Source of the DNA: Saprospiraceae bacterium | GTDB taxonomy: Bacteria; Bacteroidota; Bacteroidia; Chitinophagales; Saprospiraceae | Length of the DNA: 64,000 nucleotides | Reading direction: 5' to 3' | Assembly (NCBI GenBank): GCA_026129545.1 | Contig: JAHCHX010000001.1 | Location: 2,045,501 to 2,109,500, forward strand | Shown here: one piece after another, positions 33,412-41,862 of the stretch | Layout: each line of letters begins with the position of its first letter | How positions within the stretch are numbered: position 1 is the first letter of the stretch | Made by a program: the position numbers and the translations under genes | The notes under the pieces: generated by a model | Seen by the model: the letters and a program-made list of their open reading frames with translations, nothing else | Database searches by the model: none | What the model was told of the DNA's origin: nothing

Positions 33412-34998
33412 ATGTCCTTACTGATGCACTACAAAACACTGCTGCGCTCCCTCGTGCCAGTCCTTTTCGTTTCGTTTGTGGCTTGGCCTGCCTGCCAAAA
33501 AAACGAGTTTGAAGACCCTGAACTGGCAGAACGCACCTCCGAATTCGCTTTCCCGCTGTTTTCCACCACGCTCAACCTGAAAGACCTGATGCTGAAAGTC
33601 CTCAGCGACTCGCTCAGCAACGACACCATCTTGGTCAACCCCGATGGCACCATGACGCTCTACTACTCGGGCAAAGTGGCAGAAAAACCCGCTACCGATA
33701 TTTTCAAAGACTTTGCAGGGGGACTGTTCCCGCTCACGGACACCGTGTCGTACGGGCCGATTGACAACTTGCCGGGCGTGTCCGTTTCGAGAGCCGATTT
33801 GTCGAAAGGCACCATCTACTTCGGCATTTTCAATGGCTCGCAGGATACGCTGACGGGCCACATCCGCATCCCGCAAATGACAAAGGACGGCAACGTCTTC
33901 GTCTATCCTTTTGTGGCCAGCCCGGGCGCCAACAATGCCACCCCGATTCCGGTGGCGGGCTACATCCTGCAGTCCAACAACAACGTGTTGGAGTTTATCT
34001 ACGAAGCCTACAAGCCCACTGGCGAACGGGTGAAAGTGGAAATAGCACCCGGCTTCCCCGGCATTTTTGTCCAGTTTGAAAATCTGGAATTCAGTTATCT
34101 GCAAGGATATTGGGCCAACCAGCGGTACGAGCTCATACGCGACACCATCGAGATTGACATCAACCAAACAAACCTTGTGGGCGATGTGTATATCAAAAAC
34201 CCCCAAGTCACCATGCGCATCGCCAACTCCTGGGGCTTCCCTACCCGAGGCGTGGTGAAATACCTCAGCTTCATCGGCCGCAACGGCGAGGAAATACCGC
34301 TGACCAGCAGCGTGTTCGTGGACAGCGCCGTTGATTTCAACTATCCCTCTTTCGCGCTCGGAGAGGTCGGTCAAACGAAATTCACCGACATCACCCTCGA
34401 CGAGACCAACTCCAACATCGCGCAGATTTTCAACTCGCAACCCACGCGCCTCATCTACGAGGTGGACGGCATCTCGAACGCTCAAAACGACCAGAGCATC
34501 GTCGGGTTCCTCACCGATAGCAGCAACATTAGCCTCAATATGCGCGTCGAGCTCCTGCTCGAAGGCTCCGCCCGAAACTTCGGCGCGGAACAAACGCTCG
34601 ACCTGAACTTCGGCGGCCTCACCGACCTCGACACCAGCAAATTGGAGTCCGTCGAGTTCAAAATCGTGAGCGAAAACGGCTCGCCCATTTCGTCCAATCT
34701 CCAGCTCTACTTCCTCGACGAAGCCGGGGTGGCGGTGGATTCCCTGTTCGACAACGGGGCGCAGTTCATCATCCGAGCCGCGCCCGTCAACAGCGAGGGG
34801 GCCGCCATTGGCGTCACGCGCACCGAGCATTTCGTCACCATGCCCGCCGCCCGCTTCGAGCGCGTGCGGCAAACCAAGCAGGCATACCTCTCCACCGCTT
34901 TCACCACCGCCCAAGATGGGGCCGTGTCGGTGCGACTTTTGGCGAGCGACAACGTGACCGTGAAAATGGGCATCAAAGCCAAAATGCGATTCCAATAA
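33412..34998 (+). CDS. Large predicted lipoprotein paired with a DUF5723-like protein
   Basis: 528 residues. Signal peptide with lipobox (VAWPAC then QKNEFED). The mature part is beta-rich throughout, including DLMLKVLSDSLSNDTILVNPDGTMTLYYSG, a shared feature of Bacteroidota outer-membrane lipoproteins. The C-terminal ~100 residues (SVEFKIVSENGSPI ... QAYLSTAFTTAQDGAVSVRLLASDNVTVKMGIKAKMRF) look like a repeating sandwich. No enzyme motif. The next gene starts 32 bp downstream on the same strand, so the two are probably one operon and may work as a surface lipoprotein plus barrel pair. Confidence 0.8.
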   Translation: MSLLMHYKTLLRSLVPVLFVSFVAWPACQKNEFEDPELAERTSEFAFPLFSTTLNLKDLMLKVLSDSLSNDTILVNPDGTMTLYYSGKVAEKPATDIFKDFAGGLFPLTDTVSYGPIDNLPGVSVSRADLSKGTIYFGIFNGSQDTLTGHIRIPQMTKDGNVFVYPFVASPGANNATPIPVAGYILQSNNNVLEFIYEAYKPTGERVKVEIAPGFPGIFVQFENLEFSYLQGYWANQRYELIRDTIEIDINQTNLVGDVYIKNPQVTMRIANSWGFPTRGVVKYLSFIGRNGEEIPLTSSVFVDSAVDFNYPSFALGEVGQTKFTDITLDETNSNIAQIFNSQPTRLIYEVDGISNAQNDQSIVGFLTDSSNISLNMRVELLLEGSARNFGAEQTLDLNFGGLTDLDTSKLESVEFKIVSENGSPISSNLQLYFLDEAGVAVDSLFDNGAQFIIRAAPVNSEGAAIGVTRTEHFVTMPAARFERVRQTKQAYLSTAFTTAQDGAVSVRLLASDNVTVKMGIKAKMRFQ

Positions 34999-35030
34999 CT
35001 CCCTTTCCATTCCTTCAACATTCGACATCA

Positions 35031-36380
35031 ATGCACATTAGCAAATATAAATCCCTCCTGTTGTGCCTCCTTTTGGCAGGTGAAATGACGGCCCAACAGG
35101 AACTCATGCTCTCGTCCATGCCCGATTTGTGGCACAGCAACAGCATCAACCCCGCGATTTTCCCCGCAGGCAAACGCTTCTTCATCGGCGGGCCAGCCTA
35201 TTCGCTGGATGCCGCCCATTCGAGCAAAGTGGCTTATGGCGACATTTTCCGCAAAGACGGCAATCGCACACTCATTGACCTCGGCAACGTCATCAACAAA
35301 CTCGACCCCGAGAACGAAGTTTTCTTCGACCAGCGCATCGAGACCGTGTCGCTCGGCATCCGCTCCAAAAACGACAACTGGGGCCTGCAAATCGGCCATG
35401 CCATCGTGACAAGCGGTTGGGGCAAGTATCCCAAATCGCTGGCCGAAGTGCTTTGGTACGGCAACGCGCCCTACATCGGGCAAACATTGGAAATCGGCCC
35501 GAAAGCCGACATTTTCGACTGGCACGAGTGGAGCGTCGGGCTTTCGCGGCGCTTCGGCCAGCTCGACATCGGCGCGAGATTCAAGTTCCTGACGGGGGCT
35601 GGTTCGTTGCAAACCGACGAAAACCGCACCTTGATGAGCATCTACACCGACCCCGATATTTATCAACTCACACTCAAAACGGACTACGTCTTCTATTCCT
35701 CTTCCATCGTGGAAGCAGTGGACACAGCAGGATACGGGTATAAGTTCCGAACCAACTCCTTTGGCGGGCAGCCGTCTTTTCAAAACGCAGGCATGGCCTT
35801 CGATGTGGGCTTCCGCGCACAGCTGTCGGAACACCTGTCCATACACGCCTCAGCGCTCAATCTCGGCGGCAGCATCGAATGGAAGGAAAACGTGTCGGCC
35901 TTCACCAGCAGCAATCAGTACTTCTACGAAGGCGCCAATATCCCCGGCATTGACATCATCAACGGCTCCGACAACCTTGATTTCGATGCCAAACTCGACA
36001 CACTGAACGACATTTTCCAGTTTGAAAAAAGCACGCCCGACCGCGCATTCAAATCGGAATTGCCCCTGCGCATCTTCGCGGGCGGCAACTACCAACTCAC
36101 CGAACGGTGGTCACTTGGCTTTAGCGCCATGTACCAAAGCCTGGCCAACCGCACCAACACCGCGCTGGGCGTGAGCGCCCGCTGGCAGGTGCTCAGGTGG
36201 GTCTCGCTGGGCGGGATGTACAGCGCCAACAGCCGCACCCCCGGCAACCTTGGGTTTCACCTCCTGCTCAACCCCGGCCCCTTGCAGGTGTATGTGCTTT
36301 CCGACAACTTGCTCAACGGGTTTTCCGCAAAAAACTCCCCTGCGGTCAATTTCAGGCTGGGCGGGGCGCTTGTGTTTTGA
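35031..36380 (+). CDS. Outer-membrane barrel protein, DUF5723-like
   Basis: 449 residues. Signal peptide (YKSLLLCLLLAGEMTAQ) followed by LMLSSMPDLWHSNSINPAIFP, the opening seen in the DUF5723 / PorV-like barrel group. Repeated amphipathic strands with aromatic ends run to the C-terminus, which finishes in F (NFRLGGALVF), as expected for an outer-membrane barrel. Function unknown; some relatives are linked to T9SS or surface lipoproteins. Likely co-transcribed with the lipoprotein gene upstream. Confidence 0.78.
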   Translation: MHISKYKSLLLCLLLAGEMTAQQELMLSSMPDLWHSNSINPAIFPAGKRFFIGGPAYSLDAAHSSKVAYGDIFRKDGNRTLIDLGNVINKLDPENEVFFDQRIETVSLGIRSKNDNWGLQIGHAIVTSGWGKYPKSLAEVLWYGNAPYIGQTLEIGPKADIFDWHEWSVGLSRRFGQLDIGARFKFLTGAGSLQTDENRTLMSIYTDPDIYQLTLKTDYVFYSSSIVEAVDTAGYGYKFRTNSFGGQPSFQNAGMAFDVGFRAQLSEHLSIHASALNLGGSIEWKENVSAFTSSNQYFYEGANIPGIDIINGSDNLDFDAKLDTLNDIFQFEKSTPDRAFKSELPLRIFAGGNYQLTERWSLGFSAMYQSLANRTNTALGVSARWQVLRWVSLGGMYSANSRTPGNLGFHLLLNPGPLQVYVLSDNLLNGFSAKNSPAVNFRLGGALVF

Positions 36381-36467
36381 GGAGGTTGCGTTGTTTTGAT
36401 AAAGGTTTTGGGGTGGGCGCTGTCCAACGGTTGGAAAAGTCTCGTACGTTAAAAACTTCATTGCGTC

Positions 36468-36583
36468 AGGCTGTCTCACAAGCGATAGTTGTTGACAGGA
36501 TTGACAAAATTTACAGGTTTTTTCCAAAAATAAAGGCGATAATCCTGTAAAGCCTGTCGAAATTTGAACTTGTGAGACAGCCT
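36468..36583 (+). repeat. Family E inverted-repeat element, copy E1
   Basis: 116 bp with 15-bp ends AGGCTGTCTCACAAG and CTTGTGAGACAGCCT. The interior pairs again (GTTGACAGGATTGAC ... AATCCTGT.AAGCCTGTC), making a long hairpin. Lies upstream of the gene at 36722. Confidence 0.85.
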
Positions 36584-36721
36584 CATTCAATGGCGTTTTA
36601 AAATGGTTTCTTAGGTCAAATATCTCCGAACTCACGTTTTTTAAAAAAATATCCACTCCGCGTAAGGGTAAAAGTCATGCATGGGTGTCTCAGGCCAAAG
36701 CTTAACAAAAACACAATTGCC

Positions 36722-37318
36722 ATGCACAAAGAATTGTCCTTGTTTGCCCTTGTGCTGCTGCTGGCAGCACCCGTTTTCGCTCAAAAAGAGGAGCAGATAC
36801 TTTTTCGCAACGCCCGCGTGGTGGGTGGTTTTGGCGGCCCTATCGTATCGTGGAGCCACACCAACAACAGAACTGGCTATGGGGTCGGCGGTGGCGGCGG
36901 CGTGGTGTTCGAGCAGTTTTTCATCGGGTTGTTCGGCATGGCCGAGACCTTTGAGAACGTCACCATTGGCCAGCCACAACTTGCCACTGGCTACGGCGGC
37001 TTGTGGCTGGGTGTCACCACGCCTTCGCACAAGTTGGTGCACGCTTACCTTTCCGCCAAACTGGCGGGTGGCAGCGTGGGTGTCACCAATTTTAAGGATG
37101 ACTGGCCCGACGAACACAATTGGGAAGACCTCACTTTCGTGGCCATCCCGGAGGCTGGCGTTGAAGTCAACGTGGCTCGCTGGATGCGGGTGGGTGGTTC
37201 CGTCGGCTACCGATTCGTGAGTGGGTTCGAGGGTTGGGGTTCCTACGGCAAAAAAGACCTGAACGCTCCGGTGCTGAACCTGACTTTTCGGTTCGGGTGG
37301 TTCAGCGGGAGGCAGTGA
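36722..37318 (+). CDS. Small secreted beta-barrel-like protein, function unknown
   Basis: 198 residues from ATG 36722. Signal peptide (LFALVLLLAAPVFAQ); the mature part is rich in Gly and aromatic residues with alternating strands (VVGGFGGPIVSWSH, GYGVGGGGGVVFEQFFIGLFGMAETF, VGGSVGYRFVSGFEGWG) and ends in NLTFRFGWFSGRQ. It resembles short Bacteroidota outer-membrane barrel proteins. Flanked on both sides by family E elements (E1 139 bp upstream, E2 2 bp downstream), with D2 beyond E2. Confidence 0.75.
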   Translation: MHKELSLFALVLLLAAPVFAQKEEQILFRNARVVGGFGGPIVSWSHTNNRTGYGVGGGGGVVFEQFFIGLFGMAETFENVTIGQPQLATGYGGLWLGVTTPSHKLVHAYLSAKLAGGSVGVTNFKDDWPDEHNWEDLTFVAIPEAGVEVNVARWMRVGGSVGYRFVSGFEGWGSYGKKDLNAPVLNLTFRFGWFSGRQ

Positions 37319-37320
37319 GC

Positions 37321-37445
37321 GGGTGTCCCATAAGCGATGTTTGTTGACAGGATTGACGAGGCTGACAGGATTCGCGCCGTTTTTCGGGGAAAAAATCCTG
37401 TCAATCGTGTCAATCCTGTTGAAACTTAACCTTGTGATACGGCCC
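37321..37445 (+). repeat. Family E inverted-repeat element, copy E2
   Basis: 125 bp, GGGTGTCCCATAAG to CTTGTGATACGGCCC. Internal complementary blocks TTGACAGGATTGACGAGG and GTCAATCCTGTT. Same orientation as E1. Starts 2 bp after the stop of the gene at 36722 and abuts D2. Confidence 0.85.
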
Positions 37446-37446
37446 A

Positions 37447-37566
37447 CACTACAGGGCATTTTCAAATTTGCGACGAAGTCACAAAGACGCGAAGCAAAAT
37501 ACGCATTGATTTGCCACATTTTGTGCCTCTGCATCTTTGCAGCACAAAAACAATGTCTAGTAAGCG
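37447..37566 (+). repeat. Family D inverted-repeat element, copy D2
   Basis: About 120 bp, CACTACAGGGCATTTTC at the left and TGTCTAGTAAGCG at the right. Matches D1 in inverse orientation. Confidence 0.75.
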
Positions 37567-37633
37567 TGGATACAGCCCCTTGGGGGCGTGCCCGCAAAAT
37601 GGAAATAACGCCCGTAAGTTGGAGCGACTGCTC

Positions 37634-38758
37634 CTATGCCCTCTGAATATGCGCCGCGATGCGCTCCGAATCCATTTTGATATTTCGCAAAATGCCGCTC
37701 AAAGGCGTGGAGAACCCGCAGAAATAAAGCCCTTTGTATGCTTCGTCGTCGAACCACAAACTGCGTGGGTAGCCCCTTTCGTTCAGGAGGGGCTGGGCGT
37801 TTTCGACAAAATCCTCCACTTGTGCCCGATAGCCCGTGCAGGCGATGACGGTGTCGAAAGGTTCGGTTTGGCCGTTTGTGAAGGTGACCGAGTTTTCGTT
37901 GAACTGTTGGATGCCTGGCAGTATTTTCACTTTTCGTTGTTTAATCAGGTCAATGGTGCCGATGTCAATGACTGGCACTTTGCCAAAGCGCCGCAATTGC
38001 TCGGAAGGCGCGTAGGGGGAGGCTGGCAGGCCGTAAGGGGTCAAATCGCCAACCGACCATTTTTGCACCATCCGGGCGATGAAGTCGTAGGCCCAATTGG
38101 GCAGTCGGCCCAGCATAATCGCGGTTCGTTGAGCAGGCCGACCGGCTATATCGCGCCGGATAAAATTGACTGGCCCACGAACTGAAATAGCGGGGAAGGC
38201 ACCGTTTTCATGCAGGTCGAGCGCCAATTCGGCACCTGTGTTGCCGATGCCGACGATGAGTACCCGCTGCCCCTTGAAAGGCGCGGCATTTCGATATGCG
38301 CAGCTGTGCATCAAGGTGCCTTTGAATTGCGCTTGGGCGGGCCATGTTGGCTGGTGAGGCACGCGGTTGTAGCCTGTCGCCACGACCACGTTTGGGGAGG
38401 TGAAGACATCTGTTCGGGTTGTGGTCACCCATTCCCCATTTGTTCGCCGCACGCTTATCGCCTCTTGGCCAAACTGTGGCGCGAGGTTCATGGTTTGCAC
38501 ATAATTTTCCCAATAAGCAATCATGCCCAGACGCGGCACATACAAGGGATATTCGGCGGGCATGGGCCAATGCGGCAAGTCGGAATGTTCCTTCACGGTG
38601 TGGAGGCAAAGCCGCTCGTAGTGCTGATGCCACGAGGCCGACACGCGAGTGCCTTTTTCCAACAAGATATGTGGCAAACCCATTTTAGCAAGCCTTCCGG
38701 CGACGGCGAGGCCGGCCGGGCCAGCGCCAATGATGAGGGTGTGGGTGGAGTGTTGCAT
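37634..38758 (-). CDS. FAD/NAD(P)-dependent monooxygenase-like oxidoreductase
   Basis: 374 residues. FAD site GAGPAGLAVAG at residue 10-20, the flavin-monooxygenase fingerprint FKGTLMHSCAYRN (FxGxxxHSxxY) and an NAD(P)H site GIGNTGAELALDL, with the VATGYN and ACTGY linkers. This order matches class B flavin monooxygenases of the YUCCA-like single-domain kind; the length is also typical. Oxidises a small soft nucleophile or carbonyl compound; substrate unknown. Single gene. Confidence 0.88.
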   Translation of the reverse strand: MQHSTHTLIIGAGPAGLAVAGRLAKMGLPHILLEKGTRVSASWHQHYERLCLHTVKEHSDLPHWPMPAEYPLYVPRLGMIAYWENYVQTMNLAPQFGQEAISVRRTNGEWVTTTRTDVFTSPNVVVATGYNRVPHQPTWPAQAQFKGTLMHSCAYRNAAPFKGQRVLIVGIGNTGAELALDLHENGAFPAISVRGPVNFIRRDIAGRPAQRTAIMLGRLPNWAYDFIARMVQKWSVGDLTPYGLPASPYAPSEQLRRFGKVPVIDIGTIDLIKQRKVKILPGIQQFNENSVTFTNGQTEPFDTVIACTGYRAQVEDFVENAQPLLNERGYPRSLWFDDEAYKGLYFCGFSTPLSGILRNIKMDSERIAAHIQRA

Positions 38759-38782
38759 GATTGTGGCTTTGTCAATAGAATA

Positions 38783-38849
38783 GCGTTGTTGCGGTGGAGG
38801 GGTTTGGGTGAGGGAATGGCCATTTTTTCGACTGGCAAGGCAAGTTGCA
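38783..38849 (+). repeat. Family A element, left part only, copy A6
   Basis: About 67 bp matching the left half of the 160-bp form (GTTGCGGTGGAGG, then CATTTTTTCGACTGGCAAGG). TA precedes it. The right half and right terminal repeat are missing, so this is a decayed copy. Confidence 0.7.
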
Positions 38850-38969
38850 GGGTTTGAGCCTGATTCGTCGAGAGTGTTCGTAAAACTGTGTCATTCTAGT
38901 GGGAACAATAAGAAAACACAGAGGCACAGGGGCACAGGGGGCATTTTCAACACTTTACTTCAACCCCTC
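38850..38969. other. Spacer between elements A6 and H
   Basis: 120 bp without a gene. Contains AAACACAGAGGCACAGGGG and GGGGGCATTTTCAA, which resembles a fragment of family D. Confidence 0.45.
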
Positions 38970-39101
38970 CAGCGATTCTCGCTTTGTCGGGTTCGGAGGT
39001 GTCATCCCGAAAGAATGGAGGGGTGACATCTCAAAAACAGCCGAGAGGCCTCCTGTTTAGCTCCTCAAATGACGACACCTCTCACAAACCGAGAATAGCT
39101 G
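38970..39101. repeat. Family H inverted-repeat element (single copy here)
   Basis: 132 bp whose ends are imperfect complements: CAGCGATTCTCGCTTTG...GAGGTGTCAT on the left and ATGACGACACCTCTCACAAA...GAGAATAGCTG on the right. No coding capacity. Only one copy in the window, so the family assignment rests on structure alone. Confidence 0.6.
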
Positions 39102-39129
39102 CAACCTCTCATTCGCGTTATCAACTTTT

Positions 39130-41646
39130 TTAGTCGCTGTCATGCTCTTTTGCGCCTTCTCGTTTTTTCTCAACCGGCTCAACCTTTCTCACCGCCTTCC
39201 ACAGTTCAAACCAGCCGACCGAGGCCAAGGCTGCGAGCAGGCACCAGCCTACTTCGGCAGTGGAGAGCGTGCCCAATCGGAACATCTCCCGCATCCACGG
39301 CACCCACAGCACCGACATGGATAGCGCCACCGACACTCCCACCATGCCCCATAGCAGCCAATTGCGGTAAAAAATAGTGCGCACGAACGTGTATTCAAAC
39401 GAGCGATTGGCCAATGTCAGGAAGATATTGGCAAACAACATGGTGATGAACACGAAAGAGCGCGTGGTCGCTTCGTCCTTGCCCAACGCAATGGCGTAAT
39501 GATACATGACAAAGACCCCAACGGTGATGGCCAGCCCCTGCACAAGGCTGAGCGAGAGCTCGCGCCACGAAAATAGGCTGGTGGTGGCCGCGTGCGGCAG
39601 TTTGTTCAGCACATTGGGTTCAGCGGGTTCGTTTTCGTAGGCAATGGCACAGGTAGGCCCCATGATGAGTTCGAGGAAAATGACGTGCACGGGCATCAGG
39701 ATGTGCAAATAGGGCCAGCCGAACAACAGGGGCAGCAAGACCGCCAACACGATGGGCAGGTGAATCGAAATGATGTAGCGGATGGCCTTGCGCAGGTTGT
39801 AGTAGATGCGCCGCCCGGTACGGATGGCTTCCACCATGCGGGCGAGGTCGTCGTCGAGCAGCACCATGGAGGCCGCGCCTTTGGCGATTTCGGTGCCGCG
39901 GCGCCCCATCGCCACCCCTACTTGCGCGGCTCGCAGCGCGGGGCCGTCGTTCACTCCGTCGCCCGTCATGGCCACCACTTCGCCATTGGCCTTGAGCGCC
40001 TCCACCACGCGCAATTTGGCATCGGGAAACATCCGCGCAAATACCGAGACGCGCGCAGCGGCCTCACCCAATTGCGCGTCGCTCATCTGCATCACGGCTT
40101 CGCCTGTCACAGGTGTTCCCTCTATTCGGATGCCGCTTTCTTGTGCGATATTCAGGGCGGTTTCTGGATAGTCGCCTGTCACCATTTTCACCGCGATGCC
40201 CGCCTCATAAAATTGATTGATGACTTGTTGGATATTGGGTTTGGGCGGGTCGTAGAGTGCCACCAAGCCTTCAAACTGCCACGGGAAATCATCTTGTTCC
40301 ATGGGGTATGCCGCATCGTTCCATTCGGCGCTTGCCACGCCCAATACGCGATAGCCCTTTCGCGCCATTTCTTTGGTTTGTTCCAAAATGACGCGCTCCT
40401 GCTCGTCGTCCACGCCGCAAACCCGGAGAATGCGCTCCACTGCGCCTTTGGTAGCGATGAGGTCAGCCCCCGTGTCGCCGGGGCGCGTGGTGGGGCGATA
40501 CACATGAGTCATCATAGGCGGGATGCCGCTCAGTGGGTACTCGTGCACCATTTCGACATTGGAGCGCCGGGCTTGGTCGGTTTCTTGCTCATACACAGCG
40601 TGAATGGCTTTTTCCATCGCGTCGAATGGCTCCGGCTCGCTGGCCCACATCGCGTATTCGAGCACGCGCCCTTTGCCCGAAAAATCGCGTACCGCAGCCA
40701 CGGACATTCGGTTTTCGGTGATGGTGCCAGTTTTGTCGAGGCAAATCACGGTGGCCGCGCCGAGGCTCTCGACGGTCTTGGGTTGTTTTACCAGCACCTT
40801 TTGCCGCGTCATGCGATATGCGCCGAGCGCCATGAAGGTGGTGAAAGCCACCGGAATCTCTTCCGGCACCAAGGCCATGGCGAAGGCCAATGAAAACAAC
40901 AGCGCGGTCAGAAAAGCCCCCGCGTAGGCGTAGTTGATGGCGAAAACCATGAGAAACGCAACCAAACCAGCCAGCAGCATCTGGCGCACAAAGCGGTCAA
41001 TTTGCACCTGCAAGGGTGTGGGAGTGGTCTCAATGGTCTCGATGGATTTGCCCAATTTGCCCAACTCCGTGCGAGCGCCCACCGCTTGCACACGCGCCAC
41101 GCCCGCGCCCGATGCGACGGTGGTGCCTTGGTAAAGCAGGTTGTTGCCCTCGTTGATACTTTTGCTTGCGGGCAGCGATTCCCCTGTGAGTATCGCCTCG
41201 TCCACGCTCAAGTCGTTTTGTTGCACCAATATGCCATCGGCAGGGACGCGCTGACCTTCGGAAAAGGCCACCAAGTCGCCCACCACGATTTCCTCCACCG
41301 GCACCTCGCGCCGCTCGCCCTCACGGATGACGACCACACGCGGCTGCGAAAGCTCCTGCAAGGCGCTGAGGGCTTTCTCGCTGCGCAATTCCTGCACAAT
41401 TTCAATCAAGGTGACAAAAACAATGGCTCCTGCCATCAGCCAAGCATCCGCCCGGTCGCCAATGGCAAAATAGAGCGCGCACGCCAATACCAACAGCACG
41501 AACATCGGCTCTACCGCGATTTCTCTCAACATACGGAACAGGTGGCGCGTGGGACGCACATAGAGGCGGTTGCTCCCATGCTGGGCGCGACTTCGGACGA
41601 CTTCTTCGGGGGAGAGACCTGTGAGATGGTTGTTCTGTGACGGCAA
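39130..41646 (-). CDS. Cation-transporting P-type ATPase (P2-like)
   Basis: 838 residues, inner membrane. An N-terminal cation-ATPase domain (LTGLSPEEVVRSRAQHGSNRL) precedes TM1-2. The actuator motif is TGES (ILTGESLPASK); TM4 carries VPEEIPVAF. The phosphorylation site is Asp304 in DKTGTIT. Nucleotide-domain KGAVERIL and the hinge TGDGVNDGPAL are present, with a C-terminal six-helix bundle ending in a cation_ATPase_C region (ELIMGPTCAIAYENEP in TM6). It groups with Ca2+-type pumps, but the PEEIP and TM6 residues differ from SERCA (PEGLP), so the ion could be another cation. Single gene. Confidence 0.88.
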   Translation of the reverse strand: MPSQNNHLTGLSPEEVVRSRAQHGSNRLYVRPTRHLFRMLREIAVEPMFVLLVLACALYFAIGDRADAWLMAGAIVFVTLIEIVQELRSEKALSALQELSQPRVVVIREGERREVPVEEIVVGDLVAFSEGQRVPADGILVQQNDLSVDEAILTGESLPASKSINEGNNLLYQGTTVASGAGVARVQAVGARTELGKLGKSIETIETTPTPLQVQIDRFVRQMLLAGLVAFLMVFAINYAYAGAFLTALLFSLAFAMALVPEEIPVAFTTFMALGAYRMTRQKVLVKQPKTVESLGAATVICLDKTGTITENRMSVAAVRDFSGKGRVLEYAMWASEPEPFDAMEKAIHAVYEQETDQARRSNVEMVHEYPLSGIPPMMTHVYRPTTRPGDTGADLIATKGAVERILRVCGVDDEQERVILEQTKEMARKGYRVLGVASAEWNDAAYPMEQDDFPWQFEGLVALYDPPKPNIQQVINQFYEAGIAVKMVTGDYPETALNIAQESGIRIEGTPVTGEAVMQMSDAQLGEAAARVSVFARMFPDAKLRVVEALKANGEVVAMTGDGVNDGPALRAAQVGVAMGRRGTEIAKGAASMVLLDDDLARMVEAIRTGRRIYYNLRKAIRYIISIHLPIVLAVLLPLLFGWPYLHILMPVHVIFLELIMGPTCAIAYENEPAEPNVLNKLPHAATTSLFSWRELSLSLVQGLAITVGVFVMYHYAIALGKDEATTRSFVFITMLFANIFLTLANRSFEYTFVRTIFYRNWLLWGMVGVSVALSMSVLWVPWMREMFRLGTLSTAEVGWCLLAALASVGWFELWKAVRKVEPVEKKREGAKEHDSD

Positions 41647-41673
41647 GGCAACGGTGTTTTGTTCAGGCGAAGT

Positions 41674-41701
41674 TATGCCCTTGTTGGCATCCTCGCCAAC
41701 A
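41674..41701 (+). repeat. Family G short hairpin repeat, copy G1
   Basis: TATGCCCTTGTTGGC, loop ATCCTC, GCCAACA. Same core as G2 at 45011. Confidence 0.6.
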
Positions 41702-41766
41702 GCAGCATCAAAGTAAAGATAGATTTATCTCCCCATTCAGGCAGAATAGGCTGTTTAAAAATTGAA

Positions 41767-41798
41767 TTTGTGCGAATGTTGCAATTTTGTTACATTTG
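41767..41798 (+). promoter_or_regulatory. Promoter of the metalloprotease gene
   Basis: TTTG at 41767-41770 and TACATTTG at 41791-41798 with a 20-bp spacer match the Bacteroidota -33/-7 pattern. The box ends 64 bp before the ATG at 41863. Confidence 0.55.
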
Positions 41799-41862
41799 CT
41801 TGCGCTCCCCTACTTTCCAACCACTATTACTTTCTTTTCACGCTTTTCAAAACTTGATTTCA

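Noticed and set aside
33418..35031. 537-codon minus-strand open frame
   Set aside because: Antisense to the large lipoprotein gene, which has a signal peptide, lipobox and good spacing to its neighbour.
36468..37445. Composite transposon (E1-gene-E2)
   Set aside because: Elements are small, carry no transposase, and the enclosed gene is an ordinary barrel-like protein; no target duplication seen outside.
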